Below are positions 5,248 to 8,101 of a stretch of DNA of 8,101 bases, piece by piece (within the stretch, counting starts at the first letter, position 1; each line of letters opens with the position of its first letter). The notes beneath the pieces were generated by a model, which searched no databases, was not told the origin of the DNA, and worked only from the letters and a program-made list of their open reading frames with translations. A program made the position numbers and the translations under genes. Origin of the DNA: UMGS1312 sp964631595 (GTDB taxonomy: Bacteria; Bacillota; Clostridia; Oscillospirales; CAG-272); NCBI GenBank assembly GCA_964631595.1, contig CAZVXL010000043.1:1-8101 (forward strand), written 5' to 3'.

Positions 5248-6597
5248 ATGAGTACCCAAACAAACAGCTTTTACGCCGAAACCCCGCCGGTAAAGCTTTT
5301 CTTCAGAGCCGCCGCGCCCGGTGTCATCGGTAGGCTTGCAATGTCGGTCTATAGTATTATAGAGGGAATATTCGTCGGTAAATTCATCGGCGGCGATGCC
5401 TTTGCCGCAATGAATCTTGCCATGCCGCTCGTCTTCATCACCTTCGCATTGTCGGATATGGTGGGTGTCGGCTCGTCGGTGCCGATCTCCATCGCGCACG
5501 GCAGAGGCGACCGCGAGCGGGCAAACAACATATTCTCCGGCGCTGTGCTCCTGATAGTCCTTGCGGCTGTCGTAACGGGCGCTCTCATGTTTGTATTCGC
5601 CCCCTCCATCATGCGTCTGATGGGAGCCGACGGCGACGTGGCACGGCTTGCGGTCACGTATCTGCGGATCTACGCTATGCTGAATCCGCTGACGGCGCTC
5701 GTTTTCGCAATGGACAATTACATGAAGATCTGCGGGCTTTTCCGCCGCAGCATGATACTGAACATTTTCATGTCCTTCCTGCAAATAGCACTGCTCGTCC
5801 TGCTTGTGGCTGTCCTGAAGCTCGGTCTGACGGGCGCCGCGCTTGCGATAAATCTCGGAATGGTGATATGCAGTATCATCGCGCTGATACCCTTCGTCCG
5901 CGGCAAGACATTGCTCAAATTCAAGAAGCCGAGGCTTGATGCGGAGATACTGAAAAAGATCGTTTCCTGCGGCTCTCCGACCTTCCTCAACAACGTTGCC
6001 GGACGTCTTTTCGCGCTCATCATGAATGTCCTGCTCATTCGCATGGGCGGTACTACGGCTGTATCGGCATTCTCGGTGCTCATGTATTGCAACGATCTCG
6101 TTCAGCCGTTCCTTTACGGCCTTTGCGATTCCATGCAGCCCGCAATCGGCTTCAACTGGGGTGCCGAGGCGTACAAGCGCGTAAAGAGCCTTGCAAAATG
6201 CATCTTTTCCGCCGCCGCTGCGGTCTCCTGCATCGCGGCACTGCTGATGCTGCTGTTCCCGAGGGAGCTGTCCTCGGTATTCGTCAAGAAAAGCGAGGCG
6301 GAGCTGCTTGAGCTGTGCACTCACGCTCTGCGGCTTTTCAGCCTCCAGCTTTTCCTCAGATGGTTCTGCTATTCATCGCAGAGCTTTTACAATGCGATCG
6401 AAAAGCCGAGGAATGCCGCCATCATCTCACTTTCGACGGCGTTCGTATTCCCCCTTATCGCGGTCACGGTGCTTTGGCCGCTCGGGCTTGACGGACTTTG
6501 GCTGAATCAGGCGGCAACGTACATACCCGTATCCGTTATTGCGCTGATAATGCTGCGTCGAACGCAAAAGGAGCTTGCGCCCCACATCGGGCGATGA
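5248..6597 (+). CDS. MATE family multidrug efflux transporter (MepA-like)
   Basis: At 449 residues the protein has the usual MATE length, with about twelve hydrophobic segments in two halves and a cytoplasmic loop of basic residues near the middle ('RGKTLLKFKKPRLD'). MATE signatures visible include the first-half 'PGVIGRLAMSVYSIIEGIFVGKFIGGDAFAA' region, with the 'P-x-x-x-x-x-L...Y-x-x-x-D/E-x-x-F-V/I-G' pattern, and in the second half 'DLVQPFLYGLCDSMQPAIGFNWGA', a typical Q-P-x-x-x-x-N-x-G-A block. Members export cationic drugs or metabolites in exchange for Na+ or H+ across the inner membrane; the substrate here is unknown. ATG 5248 has GAGGAG five bases upstream. A consensus promoter, an operator-like palindrome and a leader terminator precede it, so expression is probably induced. 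A strong terminator follows the stop. Confidence 0.93.
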   Translation: MSTQTNSFYAETPPVKLFFRAAAPGVIGRLAMSVYSIIEGIFVGKFIGGDAFAAMNLAMPLVFITFALSDMVGVGSSVPISIAHGRGDRERANNIFSGAVLLIVLAAVVTGALMFVFAPSIMRLMGADGDVARLAVTYLRIYAMLNPLTALVFAMDNYMKICGLFRRSMILNIFMSFLQIALLVLLVAVLKLGLTGAALAINLGMVICSIIALIPFVRGKTLLKFKKPRLDAEILKKIVSCGSPTFLNNVAGRLFALIMNVLLIRMGGTTAVSAFSVLMYCNDLVQPFLYGLCDSMQPAIGFNWGAEAYKRVKSLAKCIFSAAAAVSCIAALLMLLFPRELSSVFVKKSEAELLELCTHALRLFSLQLFLRWFCYSSQSFYNAIEKPRNAAIISLSTAFVFPLIAVTVLWPLGLDGLWLNQAATYIPVSVIALIMLRRTQKELAPHIGR

Positions 6598-6624
6598 GCG
6601 CCGTGCGGGATCCGGTCGCGCTTA

Positions 6625-6663
6625 AAATGCTCCGCACTTGTCTCGGACAAGTGCGGAGCATTT
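6625..6663. terminator. strong bidirectional terminator between MATE and tadA
   Basis: A perfect 18-bp stem (6625-6642 with 6646-6663) closes a TCG loop. The + strand exit reads ATCTTATTTTT, and on the - strand the stem ends in TTT then TAAG. The tadA stop codon lies three bases from the stem, so the convergent tadA and MATE transcripts both end here. Confidence 0.92.
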
Positions 6664-6666
6664 ATC

Positions 6667-7185
6667 TTATTTTTCTATCCTCGGCTGTGCGTTTCTTTTT
6701 CGCCAGTCCTTCGACGGATCGAAGCCGTTGCCGTTCCTGCGGCTTTTGAAGAAAGCCTTCAGCATGGCGGAACATTCCTCTTGAAGCACGCCCGCCGCAA
6801 CTGTCGGGTGGTGATTCAGCGGATAGCTGTTCATATCGAACAAGCCGCCTGCGGCACCCGCCTTGCGGTCGGTTGCGCCGAACACCACTCTCCCGATGCG
6901 CGCATTTACGATCGCGCCCATGCACATGGGGCACGGCTCAAGAGTCACGTACAGCTCACAGGCGGGAAGTCTCCAGCCGCCGAGAGCCCTGCACGCTGAT
7001 TCGATTGCAAGAAGCTCGGCGTGAGCCGTTGCCACGCGGTCGCGCTCACGTCTGTTTCCCGCCGAGGCTATAACCTGTCCGTCGCGGACTATCACCGCGC
7101 CCACAGGAATCTCGCCCCGTGCCGCCGCCGCCACCGCCTCTTTTATGGCAAGGTGCATGAAATATTCATCTCTTGTGCAGACCAT
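6667..7185 (-). CDS. tadA: tRNA adenosine(34) deaminase TadA
   Basis: This zinc-dependent deaminase converts A34 to inosine in tRNA-Arg(ACG), allowing one tRNA to read three CGN codons, and is usually essential. The catalytic signatures are complete: H-A-E (His55, Glu57 as proton shuttle) and P-C-P-M-C (Cys85 and Cys88), with the following 'GAIVNARIGRVVFGA' typical of TadA. The C-terminal 'NHHPTV...GVL..EC..ML..FF' block also matches. The 172-aa length is near the norm; the last 20 or so residues are a basic tail. 'DRKAGA' replaces the common 'DPKAGA'. ATG 7185 shares one base with the upstream SDR stop (TGATG), implying coupled translation. Its substrate tRNA is encoded in the same window. 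Confidence 0.95.
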   Translation of the reverse strand: MVCTRDEYFMHLAIKEAVAAAARGEIPVGAVIVRDGQVIASAGNRRERDRVATAHAELLAIESACRALGGWRLPACELYVTLEPCPMCMGAIVNARIGRVVFGATDRKAGAAGGLFDMNSYPLNHHPTVAAGVLQEECSAMLKAFFKSRRNGNGFDPSKDWRKRNAQPRIEK

Positions 7186-7901
7186 CAGTCACCGAAGCCC
7201 CCGTTTACCGAGATGACCTGTGCGGTAATATACGATGCCGCATCCGATGCAAGGAACAGCATGGGCGCCGCCGCCTCCTCGGGTGTACCGAAGCGACCGA
7301 GCGGTATTTCCTCCGCAAGGGCGGCTCTGTCGCCGTCCGAGAGGTCGTTGTTCATATCGGTATCTATCACGCCGGGGGCGATACAGTTCACCGTGATGCC
7401 CGACGGTGCCAGCTCACGCGCCACAGCCTTGGTCATTCCGATGATCGCCGCCTTTGATGCGGAATATACGCCCTCCATGGAGGCGCCGCTGATGCCCCAG
7501 ACAGACGAGGTGGTGATGATCCGTCCGGATTTTTGCGCCACCATATACGGAATGACGGCTTTTATACAGCGGAAGGTGCCTCCGGCGTTTGTATTCATGA
7601 CGTGCTCCCAATCGGCCTCGGATTCGGCATCGAAGAAGTTCTTATGCGCTATACCCGCGACACAGATGAGCACGTCCACACCGCCGAGAAGGTCGATCGC
7701 CTGCTTGATCGCAGAGGCACAGCTCTCGGGCTGTGAAACATCCGCCTTGATCGGCGTGGCGCCCGTGGCGGCGGCGAGGGCTTTTGCATCTTTATCGGAT
7801 GAGCGGTACAGGAACGCGACCCGATCGCCGTTATTACAGAACAGCCGAACGGCGGCTCTGCCGATTCCGCGAGTTCCGCCGGTGATGACAACACGTTTCA
7901 T
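7185..7901 (-). CDS. SDR oxidoreductase, FabG-like; possible EF-P 5-aminopentanone reductase (YmfI type)
   Basis: This 238-residue classical short-chain dehydrogenase has the Rossmann motif TGGTRGIG (7-14), Asp54 in 'ADVS', and the catalytic set Asn105, Ser133, Tyr146 and Lys150 (YSASK). The usual NNAG is C-V-A-G (80-83). The 'SSVWGISGAS.E..YSASKAAIIG' and 'APGVIDTDMN..L......EEIPLGRFGTPEE' blocks closely resemble Clostridia proteins annotated as elongation factor P 5-aminopentanone reductase, which reduces the 5-aminopentanone modification on EF-P. FabG (3-oxoacyl-ACP reductase) is the alternative, but no other fatty-acid genes are nearby. I chose ATG 7901 because AGGAG (7912-7908) sits six bases upstream; an ATG at 7907 directly abuts the ribosome site, and a longer open frame reaches 7955. 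It is the first gene of an operon with tadA. Confidence 0.85.
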   Translation of the reverse strand: MKRVVITGGTRGIGRAAVRLFCNNGDRVAFLYRSSDKDAKALAAATGATPIKADVSQPESCASAIKQAIDLLGGVDVLICVAGIAHKNFFDAESEADWEHVMNTNAGGTFRCIKAVIPYMVAQKSGRIITTSSVWGISGASMEGVYSASKAAIIGMTKAVARELAPSGITVNCIAPGVIDTDMNNDLSDGDRAALAEEIPLGRFGTPEEAAAPMLFLASDAASYITAQVISVNGGFGD

Positions 7902-7946
7902 ACGCATCTCCTTTGGGTTGATATTATGGGGGTATCGGGGTCGTGC

Positions 7947-8036
7947 CGGTAGCACCGAGCCGGGTCGGGAAGCCCCGAGCCGGGTCGGCAGCGCCGACAG
8001 GCAAATAGAGCCGAGATGCCTCGGCGGGCAAATAGA
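7947..8036. repeat. divergent cluster of the AAGC-hairpin family
   Basis: Small hairpins lie at 7947-7957 (CGGT-AGC-ACCG), 7965-7978 (TCGGG-AAGC-CCCGA), 7984-7998 (GTCGGC-AGC-GCCGAC) and 8010-8025 (GCCGAG-ATGC-CTCGGC). The last two are each followed by (A/G)GGCAAATAGA. The downstream GGGCAAATAGACGAAGTT (8026-8043) aligns with the core of the 3871-4222 array (GGGCGGATTGACAAAGTT). It occupies the region upstream of the SDR-tadA operon. The remaining DNA to 8101 contains only a GC-rich hairpin (GCGC-TTC-GCGC, 8084-8094), and I see no convincing promoter. Confidence 0.75.
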
Positions 8037-8101
8037 CGAAGTTTGGTTTAAGGGTATTGTTTTGCTTTCTACATAGAGCGGTTGCGCTTCGCGCCGCCCG
8101 C

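Noticed and set aside
5149..5250. Known riboswitch class (guanidine, preQ1, fluoride, THF) upstream of the MATE gene
   Set aside because: I could not find the conserved loop motifs of these classes; a covariance search is needed before naming any.
5233..6324. 363-codon open frame on the - strand
   Set aside because: It is antisense to the clear MATE gene, has a low-complexity His/Arg/Glu-rich translation, no ribosome site, and overlaps the leader.
7923..7951. Promoter of the SDR-tadA operon (CATAAT on the - strand)
   Set aside because: The -10-like box is acceptable, but the position 17-18 bases upstream (TACCGG/CTACCG) is not a -35 box, so I did not list it.
7021..8076. 351-codon open frame on the + strand
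   Set aside because: It is antisense to the well-supported SDR and tadA genes and runs through the hairpin repeats; its translation has no recognisable domain.

Overview
The window looks like a stretch of chromosome from an uncultured, gut- or rumen-type Clostridia (Bacillota), perhaps Oscillospiraceae-like. This is inferred from the gene families, not from a marker gene. Pointers are TTGACA-N17-TATAAT sigma-A promoters, strong GGAGG-type ribosome sites, an Hsp33 followed by a HAD phosphatase, an XRE plus zinc-ribbon regulator, a MepA-like MATE transporter, and an SDR of the type found in Clostridia as EF-P 5-aminopentanone reductase. Nothing marks it as phage or plasmid. It is an ordinary housekeeping/accessory region with several interesting non-coding elements.

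Layout. (1) Positions 1-1598 (+): the 3' part of a DUF4838 (glycoside-hydrolase-like) protein cut by the window edge. (2) 1650-3184 (+): hslO (Hsp33) and a HAD phosphatase with ATGA overlap, ended by a bidirectional terminator at 3186-3220. (3) 3232-3519 (-): a three-helix SemiSWEET-like membrane protein with a consensus promoter. (4) 3672-3838 (-): tRNA-Arg(ACG) with its own promoter and terminator. (5) 3871-4222: a tandem array of 74-bp units built from small hairpins with an AAGC loop. (6) 4315-5079 (+): an XRE/zinc-ribbon regulator. (7) 5114-6663 (+): a MATE transporter unit with a consensus promoter bracketed by an 11-bp inverted repeat, a leader with two abutting hairpins (the second terminator-like), the gene, and a strong bidirectional terminator. 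(8) 7901-6667 (-): an SDR gene and tadA overlapping by one base, converging on the same terminator. (9) 7902-8101: intergenic DNA carrying divergent copies of the same hairpin family as the array.

Functional links. TadA deaminates A34 of tRNA-Arg(ACG), and that tRNA is encoded about 3 kb away. If the SDR is the EF-P-modifying reductase, the SDR-tadA operon is a small translation-modification unit. The XRE protein lies directly upstream of a MATE pump whose promoter carries an operator-like palindrome, so local regulation is plausible. The signals most worth following are the hairpin repeat family, which shows compensatory base changes between units, and the MATE operator/attenuator region.
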